DNA from: Hypsibius dujardini
Taxonomy: Eukaryota > Tardigrada > Eutardigrada > Parachela > Hypsibiidae
Reading direction: 5' to 3'
NCBI GenBank assembly: GCA_001579985.1
Contig: LRSR01004401.1
Location: forward strand, 1 to 21,340
DNA: 21,340 nucleotides
The position numbers were made by a program, and so were the translations under genes. Positions 1-8,840 of this stretch are shown here, piece by piece. The notes beneath the pieces are model-generated. The model was not told the origin of the DNA, made no database searches, and saw nothing but the letters and a program-made list of their open reading frames with translations. How positions within the stretch are numbered: position 1 is the stretch's first letter; each line of letters opens with the position of its first letter.

Positions 1-191
1 TATATTATATATTAAATATATATCATTATATATTTATATATAATAACTTGCCAATTCTTGTTATCAATAGCAATAGCGACTAACGCAGTATTCTTGTAGC
101 TGTTTGTCTTGTTCAGGATGGGCGTAGATACATACGAGCACTAAATACGAGTAATAATTTTGCTGCCGATTTCCCTTCGTTTCCATGCCAG

Positions 192-1068
192 GTGAACACT
201 ACAGCCCAGAGAGGGTGGGCATTGCCGACTCAGATTGTCCTGTATAATTCGTCGGTCTTTGTCGTGGGAATATCCTACCCGATCATTTGGTGGAAAGTCA
301 GAGAGCGTAGAAAGATCGACCCGCGAGCCAGTGGACAAGAAATGAGAGCTCTGGACACTGACAACAACGGCGGCACCAGTAGTAAGAGAATTAGCAATAC
401 TGGTAAGCAAATCGCGTCATTTTCTAGTTTTCATACTGGTAAGCAAAAAAACGTTGCATTCAAATTTTATTTTAAATTTTAAATTTTAAATTTTAAATTT
501 TAAATTTTAAATTTTAAATTTTAAATTTTAAATTAAAATTTTAAATTAAATTTAAATTTAAATTTAAATTTTATTTTATTTCCCGCAATTTTCCATATAC
601 ACTTTACCGTAGTCGAATGTCTAATTATATTTATAATACATTATAATGTCCCAGCATGTCTCAGATTGGTTTAATTTACCAGGAATGTGTGTTGTAGTGG
701 AGGCTCGTGCTTCTGTGGAGATGAGTTCAAGGAAGCAAAACCCGGCTTCTTCACAGCCGGCCGACACCGACGACAATCCAGCCGAAGGTCCAGTGAATGG
801 ACGGTTGGTAGTTGAACGACAAAAGCCACCAAAAAAGCCGTCGCAAAGCTTTACAGTTCTGACATACTTGGTAGTGGGTGTGGTCATTTGCTGGACACCC
901 ATTATGGTCTACTTCACAATGGCAATCGTCAACGACTACGACAATTACCTGCATTTTATCCTCGGAACGTTGTTGTACCACTCCAACTCCGTGCTCGATC
1001 CAATTTTTTTCACTATGGCCATGGTACCGCTTCGCACGACTCTCTTGCGCATGTTTTCGTGGCGTTGA
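192..1068 (+). CDS. Class A (rhodopsin-like) GPCR, C-terminal exons (5' partial)
   Basis: The two exons 192-402 and 683-1068 encode the last third of a seven-helix receptor in the plasma membrane. Exon one follows a CCAG acceptor at 190-191 and gives transmembrane helix 5 (VLYNSSVFVVGISYPIIWW) and a basic start of loop 3. Exon two, after a TTACCAG acceptor at 681-682, gives the rest of loop 3, helix 6 with the CWxP motif (ICWTP), helix 7 ending NSVLDPIFF (the NPxxY site, here DPxxF), and a very short amphipathic tail ending FSWR before TGA at 1066-1068. Donor (402/403) and acceptor are both phase 1. A second, equally good donor lies 36 nt downstream (see findings). Helices 1-4 must lie left of the window. 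The ligand cannot be told; receptor class is secure, subfamily is not. Confidence 0.85.
470..590. repeat. AT-only tandem repeat (TTTTAAA-type) in the GPCR intron
   Basis: The stretch is built of TTTTAAA units of 7 bp that drift into AAATTTA units towards the right. It fills much of the 280-bp intron between the last two GPCR exons. No other function is visible. Confidence 0.85.
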
Positions 1069-1526
1069 ACCTTCTTTTCCAGTTAGCCGCTATACATCCG
1101 CTGCTTTTGTGCCCTGCTTTATTTACTAAACATGCCTTTCCCTACAAAATATACTAAAAGATAATAATTCAAATTTGATAAAATTATATTCAACAAGAAA
1201 TTGATTTATTGGACGTGTACTTTCGTTTTTGGCGTTGGCTTACAAGGGTTTTATCAGTTTTTGTTTGGTCAACTGAGTCATCACTCATCAGTCATGCACT
1301 AGTCGCGCCGCACGAGCACTCGAATTTCTCGGATCACTAGAAAATGCACTTGCTGTTCGAGTCCTTTTCATCCGCCTGCTCCACTTTTGATTTTCTTGAC
1401 AATGCACATTAAATATGGGCAGCATCGCAATGTAACTTTCCGAGGAAGATTTAGATCCCCGTGCGAATCACCCGATGACCACTTACTCGACCCAGCTCTG
1501 CAGCTGCTGACCGGCATGCCTGCCTA
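1069..1526. other. Intergenic stretch, no gene recognised
   Basis: This is the 3' flank of the GPCR gene. I see AT-rich sequence such as AATATA and AATAAT that could serve as a weak poly(A) signal around 1147-1167, but no AATAAA and no convincing reading frame. The short open frames here lack recognisable domains. Confidence 0.5.
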
Positions 1527-1664
1527 TACAGTAGAAGTCCTCATATTTTGCGTACGTCACATGCCCGTTTGAACACGTTTGCCCCATAACGAAACTGCTC
1601 TGAGACAAGGCACGGAATAGAAACACGCCTGTGGCGTACGCAAAATATGAGGACTTCTACTGTA
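1527..1664. mobile_element. TA-flanked miniature hairpin element (Tc1/mariner-type MITE candidate)
   Basis: A perfect 30-bp inverted repeat (1527-1556 against 1635-1664) encloses a 78-bp loop. The outer dinucleotide on both sides is TA, and the inner ends read CAGTAGAAGTCC, so the element proper would be 1529-1662 (134 bp). TA target duplication with CAGT-type ends is the pattern of Tc1/mariner non-autonomous elements. No transposase frame is present. The arms are identical, which suggests a recent insertion or gene conversion between the arms. Confidence 0.7.
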
Positions 1665-1906
1665 CTGCATAAATAATGTACAGTATAATCACTGCTTTTT
1701 ACCACGTGGATAGAAATTCTTTCATACTAAGTTTCATACTCTTTATTTTTCCATTTTTCCCAGTTGGTCGAATATGCTGACTCTAGCCACTCTTTGCTCT
1801 AGTCCTATGTAAGTATTTGTCACAAAGGAAGTAATGTTGTTACTCACGCCCATGCTCCCTTGTCCGATTAGCATAACAGTACATAATAAAGCTAACCGCT
1901 TTTTAA

Positions 1907-2537
1907 CCCGTTAAAACCAACTCGTCCGGTACCGCTTTTCAACTCGTCCGATACCAAATCCGACTTGATTTTGATGCCAAAACTATTTTTGCCTGACTTG
2001 GTATGGTTTCATTAAGAAAAAAAACGAATTTTCAATTGTTTAGGATGACTTTGCAACATTTCAGCTGACCATTGTCCATTGGTAAGCTAGGACAAACATT
2101 TCGACCGAAAGTTGTGTCGCACAGATCGGTTTGCATCATTTTTCGTCGTTCCATCCATCAATTAATCAATCAGCTTCTGTAAGATCGCGTTTTATTGACT
2201 TTTTGGACAGAATTCGGTAGTCTATTTTGACCGCTGGTCACGCCCAGGCGATTGAACTAGTCCAACCAAATCTTTTTGAACCTTGCCAGCTCTTGTTCAA
2301 TCTGAATGTCTCAAAAGAACTCGTATTTTTGTCATTTTTTCCCGTTTGCCCGTGTTCGGCGACCCTGAGGACCCAAAAAGCGACAAAAATGGTCAAATGT
2401 TTTTTAGTTTTTTACGGACAGTGAAGAAACATTTCAACATTCAATGCCAGTTTAATTTGCCTAAAACGATTGAACTGTCTTGGAGATAAAAACAAAGGCC
2501 GCTTGTCGTCATTTTGACGCCAATTGTCGTTAACGGG
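1907..2537. mobile_element. TTAA-bounded element with short terminal repeats (piggyBac-type MITE candidate)
   Basis: TTAA at 1903-1906 and 2538-2541 flank a 631-bp segment starting CCCGTTAA and ending TTAACGGG, an 8-bp perfect terminal inverted repeat. TTAA target duplication and C-rich ends are typical of piggyBac-family elements. Beyond 8 bp the ends match poorly, so this is weaker than the other two TTAA elements. No transposase frame is visible. The right-hand TTAA is shared with the next element. Confidence 0.4.
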
Positions 2538-2541
2538 TTAA

Positions 2542-3166
2542 AGCGACCCGAAAATCGAATATGGCGAGCGACATGGAACAAAGAGATGGTTATATTTCTG
2601 TCTCTTCATGCTTCTGTTTGCCCTCCGTTTGTCCGTCCGCCTACAGTTCGTATTTCCGTCTGCGATCCCTTCGTTTGTGCATAGTTTGCCCATCCGCTAA
2701 AAGTGCGTCGCACCGTTCATAGTTTAACAGACGACGGGTGGACGAACGCAGGGATAATCACGCAGTCAAACGGACGAGCAAAACAAACAGAAAAACAGAC
2801 AAAAGGACAGAAAAAAGGACGGGCGGATAAACGGATAGGTAGTTGGACTCCAGACGGAAGGACGGATTGACTAGAAGGATCGACGGATCAAAAAAATACT
2901 AACGGACTGTGGATGGACGGATGGACTGACTGCAGACGGAACGACTGACGGTCAAAACAGACGAACTGAATGACGGATTGAGGGACGTCAAAGAGTGGGC
3001 GAACGGACAGACTGATTGCGCATGGACGGACGGACTGTCAGCCGGACAAACGGGAGTACGAACTGTATGGGGAAGGACGAAGGGAGAGGAAACGGAAGGG
3101 TGCGGAGTTGGAAAAATAACCATCTCTGTGTTCCATGTCGCTCGCCATATTTGATTTTCGGTCGCT
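2542..3166. mobile_element. TTAA-bounded foldback element (625 bp)
   Basis: TTAA at 2538-2541 and 3167-3170 bound a segment whose ends are near-perfect inverted repeats of about 55 bp (AGCGACC..., containing ATATGGCGAGCGACATGGAA in both arms). The similarity continues inward at lower identity, where the left side is rich in CCGTCC/TTTGTCC and the right side in GGACGGA, giving a largely self-complementary element. No transposase is encoded. The open frame on the minus strand across its right half is an artefact of the simple GGACGGA composition. Confidence 0.65.
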
Positions 3167-3170
3167 TTAA

Positions 3171-4269
3171 AAACGTTTTTTTGAGTTCCTTGTAGCTCGA
3201 AAAACCCGTTTTTGTTGGCGACTCCTGCAAAAAAACGGGTAGCAAAAAAATAGTTACAGCGTCCGTCTGTGCTCATAATTTACCAGTGCTTGGCGATAAG
3301 CTTCCATGATACATGAAAAATTAGAGGTCCGTTAATTAAGAACCGCACTACGGTTGCATCCGGTGGGATACAAACCGTTTTCCTGATGCGCATTGTAATT
3401 GGTACGTGCCAACCGATCGACTGTTATGATTGGAGTATGCTACAGCACCTGCAAGTCAAGCAGACTTCCAGAGTTACGCAATACAAAAAAAATCTAAATT
3501 AAGTTTACATCACTGAGGCTCATTTCAGTAATTATATTGGGCAACTGATTAATTTAATTATTTTCCTGATGTTGTTGCCGCCTTTCAAGATTTCCGCGAA
3601 CAATTCCTGTCCAAAGCAAATTGGAAGCCGTATTTCGATCATCCATTATAGCCACGTTAACTAATGAATAATGAATATAGTAGTCCCGGTCCGGCATGGC
3701 TAACGCTGACACTCTAGACATCCCTTGTCGGGACACAGGAACTACTCTGTAGTTCCTTAACGGTCCCTCTATGTATCTCCCGGGGGAACCTCAAGTGCGT
3801 GAAAATATTTGCTACCGTCGTTTACACACAAATACGAAAAGTGGTTCACGAGAGAGCACGGTGCCTGTGTGAATGGTGCCTGAAGCAAAAATCACCAGCG
3901 ATGACGATGTGGCCTTAAGCTTAAATTTCAAACTCTGCCGAAACAGCTCAAAACTACACGGCATAAAAGTAAACCAGCGATCTCGAAACCTCACATCGTC
4001 TTGTGCGGGAATAATAAATATTACATTCGAGTTCCATCAAAGCTCTGCCACGGTTTCGAGGATAACGGACACGGTGGTATTTCTTCCCACGGAATTGACG
4101 GAAGTATCTTTGAGCACTCTGCAAATCTTAGGATACTACCAAAAGCTCTTGATCCCAAGCACTTGCTCTGACCGACTGCAACCTGTTACACGATGGCAGT
4201 AATTACAGATGATTATTCGGCGAACACGTCCGGTAAAGTTTTCACATACGCTGGAAAATAATTGTTTCA
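3171..4269. other. Intergenic stretch; one unassigned open frame
   Basis: No gene is recognised. A + strand frame from ATG 3873 to the stop ending at 4202 (109 codons) has three N-x-S/T sites and several Cys but no domain I know, no clear splice context and a stop immediately upstream of its ATG. It may be chance. The stretch could also hold the missing first exon of the GST gene, which I could not locate. Confidence 0.4.
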
Positions 4270-4273
4270 TTAA

Positions 4274-4975
4274 GGGCAACCCGGCGCTTTGAAATCGTTC
4301 TCAAATCTCGCCGGGTCGCCAGCCGCAGCGACTATGGATTATTGTTTTCATGTTCCAATCTATTTTTTTTATAACTATTTTTTGAGTTGGCAAACTTTTT
4401 GTTCTTTTCAAGTTTTCAAAAAAAAAGATGACGTCATCGGACGTGGGTGTCCTCCTTGGGCACTCTTTTAATAACTTTGAATGGCGAATATCTTCTGATT
4501 AACCTCGTTTTGCACTTTTCCGATAGGCATTTGAAACTGCAACCTTCGAAATTCAAAGTTTTGAGTTAGCAAAATGAATTACAGAGAAAAAGAGGAAGAA
4601 CCGTAAAAAAAACTTATTTTGGGACGGGATGAACTTGGCTCGCTGAGCTTCGCACACTTTTCTCTGTAACTAGATTAGTCAACTGAAAACTTTGAATTTT
4701 GAAGGTTGCAATTTTAAATACCTATCAGAAAAGTGCAAAACGAGGTTAATCAGAAGATATTTGCCATTCAAAGTTATCAAAAGAGTGCCCGAGAGGGACG
4801 ATTACGTCCGATGACGTCAAAGAATTTTTTTTTGAAAGACCGAGAAAGAAAAAATTTTCCCAACTCAAGGAGGAGTTACAAAAAATTATACCGGGACACA
4901 ATAACAATCATCCATAGCCACCACGGCTGGCGACCCGATGAGGGTTTTTGTTAATTTCAAAGCGCCGGATTGCCC
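4274..4975. mobile_element. TTAA-bounded foldback element forming a nearly full-length hairpin (702 bp)
   Basis: TTAA at 4270-4273 and 4976-4979 flank ends reading GGGCAACCCGGCGCTTTGAA and its near-perfect complement. The complementarity runs through almost the whole element: 4451-4600 pairs with about 4640-4785, leaving a small loop near 4610-4640. A perfect CRE octamer TGACGTCA sits in each arm (4429-4436 and 4812-4819). It ends about 40 bp before the first recognised GST exon, so it lies in that gene's promoter or first intron. No transposase frame is present. Transcription would give a long double-stranded RNA hairpin. Confidence 0.8.
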
Positions 4976-5019
4976 TTAAATTAATCTTGAGATAAAACAA
5001 AGAACTGTTTAATTTGAAG

Positions 5020-8000
5020 CCTCGTCTCGTCCGGTTCTTGATCCGACGCTGCCCACGCTCTACAGCACTCGGATGTCGCCATACTGCCAGAGGGTGCGTC
5101 TCCTACTTAACGCCAAAGAAATCCCGTATGTTCACGCAGTAACCAGACAAAGCGTTTGCGAGCAAAATCAAATATTTCTGTGCTTTGGCAGGTTTCAAGT
5201 GGTTAACATCAACATCTGGGATAAGCCCAAATGGTTTCTCGGTGTTACACCGCTGAATAAAGTTCCCACCGCAGTGGAGCCCAACGGTCGAGTGACATTT
5301 GAGTCTCTCATCATGGCTCAATACTTGGACGAGGAGTACCGAGCCGGTACTAAACAGTTCTTACCGTCGGACCCTTACGCAAAAGCAAGGGAACTTCTCC
5401 AAATCGAGCGGATCATTGCAATCGTGAGTATCCTACGATAACAAACAGTACAAACAATAATACACGATAACAAACGATAACAAACGATAACAGTTTGTCC
5501 TAACTTAATTAGCCGAAATAATGAAATAAATTCATTCAACATTTGCAACGTTTGCAGGTCGCAGATCCTATTCGGGACGTAGCTATGAAGGGAGACAAAC
5601 TTTCCGGCGAGAATCTTATTAAAGCGCTGGAGAGCGTTAATGGATTGTTGGAAAACACTTTTTTCTCAGGCAAGTCTCGAATCAAAATAGCCTTCACTTT
5701 GGGCGCTAAAGCGGATTCCATTTCGGGTAATCTAAGCTGTGGACGAAATGATCGGAATGATTGCCGCGTAAAACCGCGGCTAAACGGCAGACATTGGAGG
5801 AAAACGTGCAGATTAAATGGTCAGACATTGCTAACAACGATATCGACAAAACCAATTCTTTCGAGTGTTCCCTCATGAAAGTTCCGTCCCGGTTTCGGGC
5901 GCCTGTTGCTGAGGTCCCGGTGTTCTCCAACTCTTCAGAGACGTAGTTAGATGCCGTCTCTCCGGCTTGCTGTAGAATCAGCCTCAAGTCTAGCATCTGG
6001 AAGTGGACACTGGACAGCTCGCGCATCGTATCGTAGCTGGCCTGTTCGTCGTACATGAGAAAGACATTCGAAGGGCATGATTGTGAGGCGCAAATTTCTC
6101 GCAGCTTCTTCCAATAGTCACCCACAGCGATGTCGCCCATTTCGCGTCGTGTTATTTTATCACCACGCCGGATATGGATGGCAATATACCCGCCGGATTG
6201 ATTGCGGAGGACCGAGTAGAGTTTCAGGAGGACCTCTTTCAGGTTGGGTACCGGGTTCCACAACGCTCGCGTCATCTCTGACTTCATAGTGAAAGTTCGC
6301 TCCATCCCTTGACCGAGGACCAAATGGTGCAGACTTGCGAAGCGAACCGTGAACCATCCGTCGCTGTTGAAAATGGTCAAACGCCGTTGGCTCTTTCCAA
6401 TTAGATCAATTTTCGGGTATTTGGCATTTTTGGAAAATTTCACTCGACGCCGCGTTTCGGCATACGTTTCTTCCTCGTAGTGCTCATGTTTCTTGGGGAA
6501 GAGTGGGAAGACCGAGTCGTTAGCAAAGTCGACGAACAGCTCGCTGATGGGCAGATACGGCCAATTAAAAGAGTTGATCTGAAAGGTGCGATCGATTTCC
6601 GGCTGACGGGAGATGACGTACACGTTGATAGCGCTGTTCAGGGCCGATCCGAAACCGTTGTTGCCTTCCAAAACGAAGCTCAAAAGTTTCTTCTCGTTGT
6701 GGTTGGAATAGTTTGCTGCGTATTCTGTTCGGAATTTCACAATCTACGGTGCAGATGGTGGATAAAATTTATCGGCAAAAACAGTGGCTGAATGATCATT
6801 TAGAATCAGAGTCGTACCGCTGGGTCATCAAAAAACGCATTAAAGCACCGCGTGTGGGTATCATTTGCTTTGGCGAGGGAATTTGAAACGGGCAGCCAGG
6901 GACACGTTGCCTCACCTACTGGGGAGAGTCTTTGGTTTAAGCAGACAATCGAAACGAGTTGGATTAATTAGTGCGCAGTGTACAGTACCTGTCTGAAGAG
7001 TGGATGGTCGGTCCCTTTGGAGAAAAATGAAAACAAAAAAGACAGCACTGACCACCGCGAAACTAACAAATTTAACAATCACCGAAATTCCTTTGCAAAC
7101 ATTCAGCGTCATCGCGAATCACTGCTTGATATTGCCATCGTCTTCACTGTCGTGGCGGTTGCGGGGATGATCACCGAACTGGCGTTGTGCATCTTCTTCT
7201 TGTACTACGACTGTAAATAAACGAGTTTTTTCGCCTGCGGGGTTATCAAGCTTTCTTTTGCACCTCAGCCCCAAGAAGATTGGTACTGTAGAATTCCGAT
7301 CAACTGGTGCTGATTCTTGGACCCCCCCCCTCCAGTAAATTAGTTCTGACAGGCCAAAAACCCTGAAGTGCTTCAATCAAGTAATCAATCATCCGATTTT
7401 CACACAATTTGTAGCGAGAATGCAGGCAATCAGGCACGTGCAATCTTGTGGTCTCCTACTTTTGCAACCAATCAGCTCCGGTCTCTTTTGACTGAGCTGA
7501 TTGCGCAGTAGCACCAGTTGATCGGAATTCTACAATAACTCATCACCGGATGGCACGTGGCTCATCAATCCCCAACGTCATTTACATTTCTCTTGTTTTA
7601 AAATTTTGTTTTACACATGTGTGCGCAGGAACATCAATAAGTGGTTCCATGTGAGCTAGCACGATGGTATCCCTTGTCAATTTGTGATTGAAAAGTTGAC
7701 TAAACAGTGTCGTGGTTACAATGTCGTACTAAAGTTATGGTAGAATCTAATAGGAGTACTTACCGAATACACAGGAAGTATACTTACCGAATATATTTCC
7801 TGTACGTAAGGAGTCATCAATCAAAATGCGTGTTACCACTTGCGTGTAAAATTGCCTGTTTTGAATAATTCTCCCATGACAAGAAAAGGAAATTATTTCG
7901 GTAGTTGGCCAATACAGGATTCTACTCCACTGTGCAGTTTCAGATCATGTTAAAGCTGCTAATTCCTTTACAGGGCCAAAAATGGGTTTTTGTGATCTGA

Positions 8001-8251
8001 TGATTTACCCTTGGTTCGACCGGGCTCCCGCTTACCTCAAAACGGTCGGAATTGACTACACCGATTACCAAGACGGTAGCCTAGCGCAACTAACGATTTG
8101 GCGGAACCGGATGCTTTCCGATCCAGCGGTCCGCGACTCATCCTACCCCGAAGGATGCTACGTGAAGATGCTGGAATCGAGAAGGAGCGGAAAACCCTCA
8201 CCTGATGTCGGATTGGATATACAAAAAGCAGCATTATTACACATAAAGTAG
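5020..8251 (+). CDS. Omega-like glutathione S-transferase (5' end uncertain)
   Basis: Exons: about 5020-5125, 5192-5423, 5558-5669 and 7974-8251 (TAG). From ATG 5073 this gives 675 nt, 224 aa. The open frame continues upstream (LPTLYSTRMSPYCQR, strand beta-1 and the active-site loop) to a possible acceptor at 5018-5019, so an unseen first exon is likely. The thioredoxin-fold half has PFQVVNINIWDKPKWF, then NKVPTAVE (cis-Pro) and FESLIMAQYLDE (the E-S glutathione-binding pair). The helical half includes FCDLMIYPWFDR, matching the omega-class IDYLIWPWFER block. Donors are GTATGT and GTGAGT, then the unusual GCAAGT at 5670; the last acceptor is TTTACAG. The usual omega Cys before Pro is Ser here (MSPYC). 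The expected role is cytosolic glutathione-dependent detoxification or thiol transfer; the subclass is inferred. Confidence 0.85.
5464..5492. repeat. Short 10-bp tandem repeat in GST intron 2
   Basis: Three copies of a 10-bp unit of the form ACGATAACAA lie between GST exons 2 and 3. No function is apparent. Confidence 0.7.
5706..7112 (-). CDS. FUT8/GT23-like fucosyltransferase, type II membrane protein, nested in a GST intron
   Basis: Two exons, 7112-6989 and 6724-5706, total 1143 nt (380 aa plus stop), joined in phase 1 (donor CAG|GTACTG, acceptor ACAG at 6726-6725). Exon one encodes a short cytosolic tail and a hydrophobic signal anchor (FVSFAVVSAVFFVFIFL), as in Golgi glycosyltransferases. 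Exon two has GNNGFGSALN near the start of the catalytic domain, YIAIHIRRGDK (the HxRRxDK donor-binding motif of alpha-1,6-fucosyltransferases), and DHLICTFSSNVCRLA, which matches the FUT8 CTFSSQVCR block. There is no C-terminal SH3 domain, unlike vertebrate FUT8, and the enzyme is shorter. The whole gene lies antisense inside GST intron 3; its stop is only 37 bp from GST exon 3. It probably transfers fucose from GDP-fucose; the acceptor is unknown. An alternative acceptor, CCGTAG at 6741-6740, would change only the first residues of exon two but does not keep phase with exon one. Confidence 0.75.
7286..7535. mobile_element. TA-flanked MITE (family with a CTGTAGAATTCCGATC end)
   Basis: A perfect 25-bp inverted repeat (7287-7311 and 7510-7534) closes a 250-bp element flanked by TA at 7284-7285 and 7536-7537. 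The left end is followed by a run of C and CCAGTAAAT. The same order of CTGTAGAA, C-run and CAGTAAAT recurs at 13053-13244 inside Dicer, so the two are copies of one family. It lies in GST intron 3, upstream of the nested fucosyltransferase start. Confidence 0.75.
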
Positions 8252-8296
8252 ATGCCATTCATAAAACGCTTTGAGTCATGCAGGAATTCCGTAACA

Positions 8297-8302
8297 AATA
8301 AA
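8297..8302 (+). terminator. Poly(A) signal AATAAA of the GST gene
   Basis: A canonical AATAAA lies 46 bp after the GST stop codon, a normal position for cleavage and polyadenylation. Confidence 0.65.
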
Positions 8303-8321
8303 ATTCCGGGAAAGATAAACT

Positions 8322-8327
8322 TTTAAT
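8322..8327 (-). terminator. Candidate poly(A) signal ATTAAA for Dicer
   Basis: On the minus strand ATTAAA occurs about 490 bp beyond the Dicer stop codon. I see no AATAAA on that strand in the spacer. If used, the Dicer 3' UTR would span the 28-bp minisatellite and end almost opposite the GST poly(A) site, making the two genes tightly convergent. Confidence 0.35.
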
Positions 8328-8483
8328 TATTACGGGAAATGACTCGGGAATAAGATTGTAAAATATCATACAATTATCACATATTCGTGGAAAGCTCGTT
8401 TGCCGGAACATTTTACACCGTGGAAATAAAAAATTTGATTAATCGAGAAGGCACAAAAGTTGAATGTAGCGAACATGCAACTG

Positions 8484-8840
8484 CCACGTGGGTGCAGGAT
8501 GACCCAGACTACCACGTGGGTGGAGGATGACCCAAACTACCAGGTGGGTGCAGGATGACCCAGACTACCAAGTGGGTGCAGGATGACCCAAACTACCACG
8601 TGAGTGCAGGATGACCCAGACTACCAGGTGGTGCAGGATGACCCAAACTACCACGTGGGTGCAGGATGACCCAGACTACCGCGTGGGTGCAGGATGACCC
8701 AAACTATCAGGTGGGTGGAGGATGACCCAAACTATCAGGTGGGTGGAGGATGACCCAGACTACCAGGTGGGTGCAGGATGACCCAGACTACCAGGTGGGT
8801 GCAGGATGACCCAGACTACCAGGTGGGTGCAGGATGACCC
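8484..8840. repeat. 28-bp minisatellite, about 13 units, overlapping the Dicer stop codon
   Basis: Units of the form CCACGTGGGTGCAGGATGAC plus CCAGACTA repeat 13 times with few changes (one unit is 27 bp). Several units carry the E-box CACGTG, others CAGGTG. The array runs into the last Dicer exon: the terminal codons HPAPTW and the TAG stop at 8816-8818 are read from repeat units on the minus strand. Confidence 0.95.

Noticed and set aside
1340-1380. GTTCGAGTCC resembling a tRNA T-arm
   Set aside because: No matching A box, anticodon arm or acceptor stem could be found around it.
2899-3276. Minus-strand open frame of 125 codons, rich in Ser, Val and Pro
   Set aside because: It is the complement of a GGACGGA simple repeat inside a foldback element and shows no domain.
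3873-4202. 109-codon + strand frame with N-glycosylation sites
   Set aside because: No recognisable domain, in-frame stop directly before the ATG, and no splice context; kept only as a note in the intergenic entry.
6480-6791. Plus-strand frame of 103 codons with a hydrophobic stretch
   Set aside because: It is the antisense shadow of the fucosyltransferase catalytic exon, whose motifs are on the minus strand.
6755-6886. Plus-strand frame starting MVDKIYRQKQWLNDHLESES after a CAG
   Set aside because: It looks protein-like but is short, ends in a stop without an evident partner exon, and lies in the intron of the antisense gene; not supported enough to annotate.
8484-8840. 28-bp repeats considered as a CRISPR-like array
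   Set aside because: The units are contiguous without spacers, and the setting is an animal gene; it is a minisatellite.
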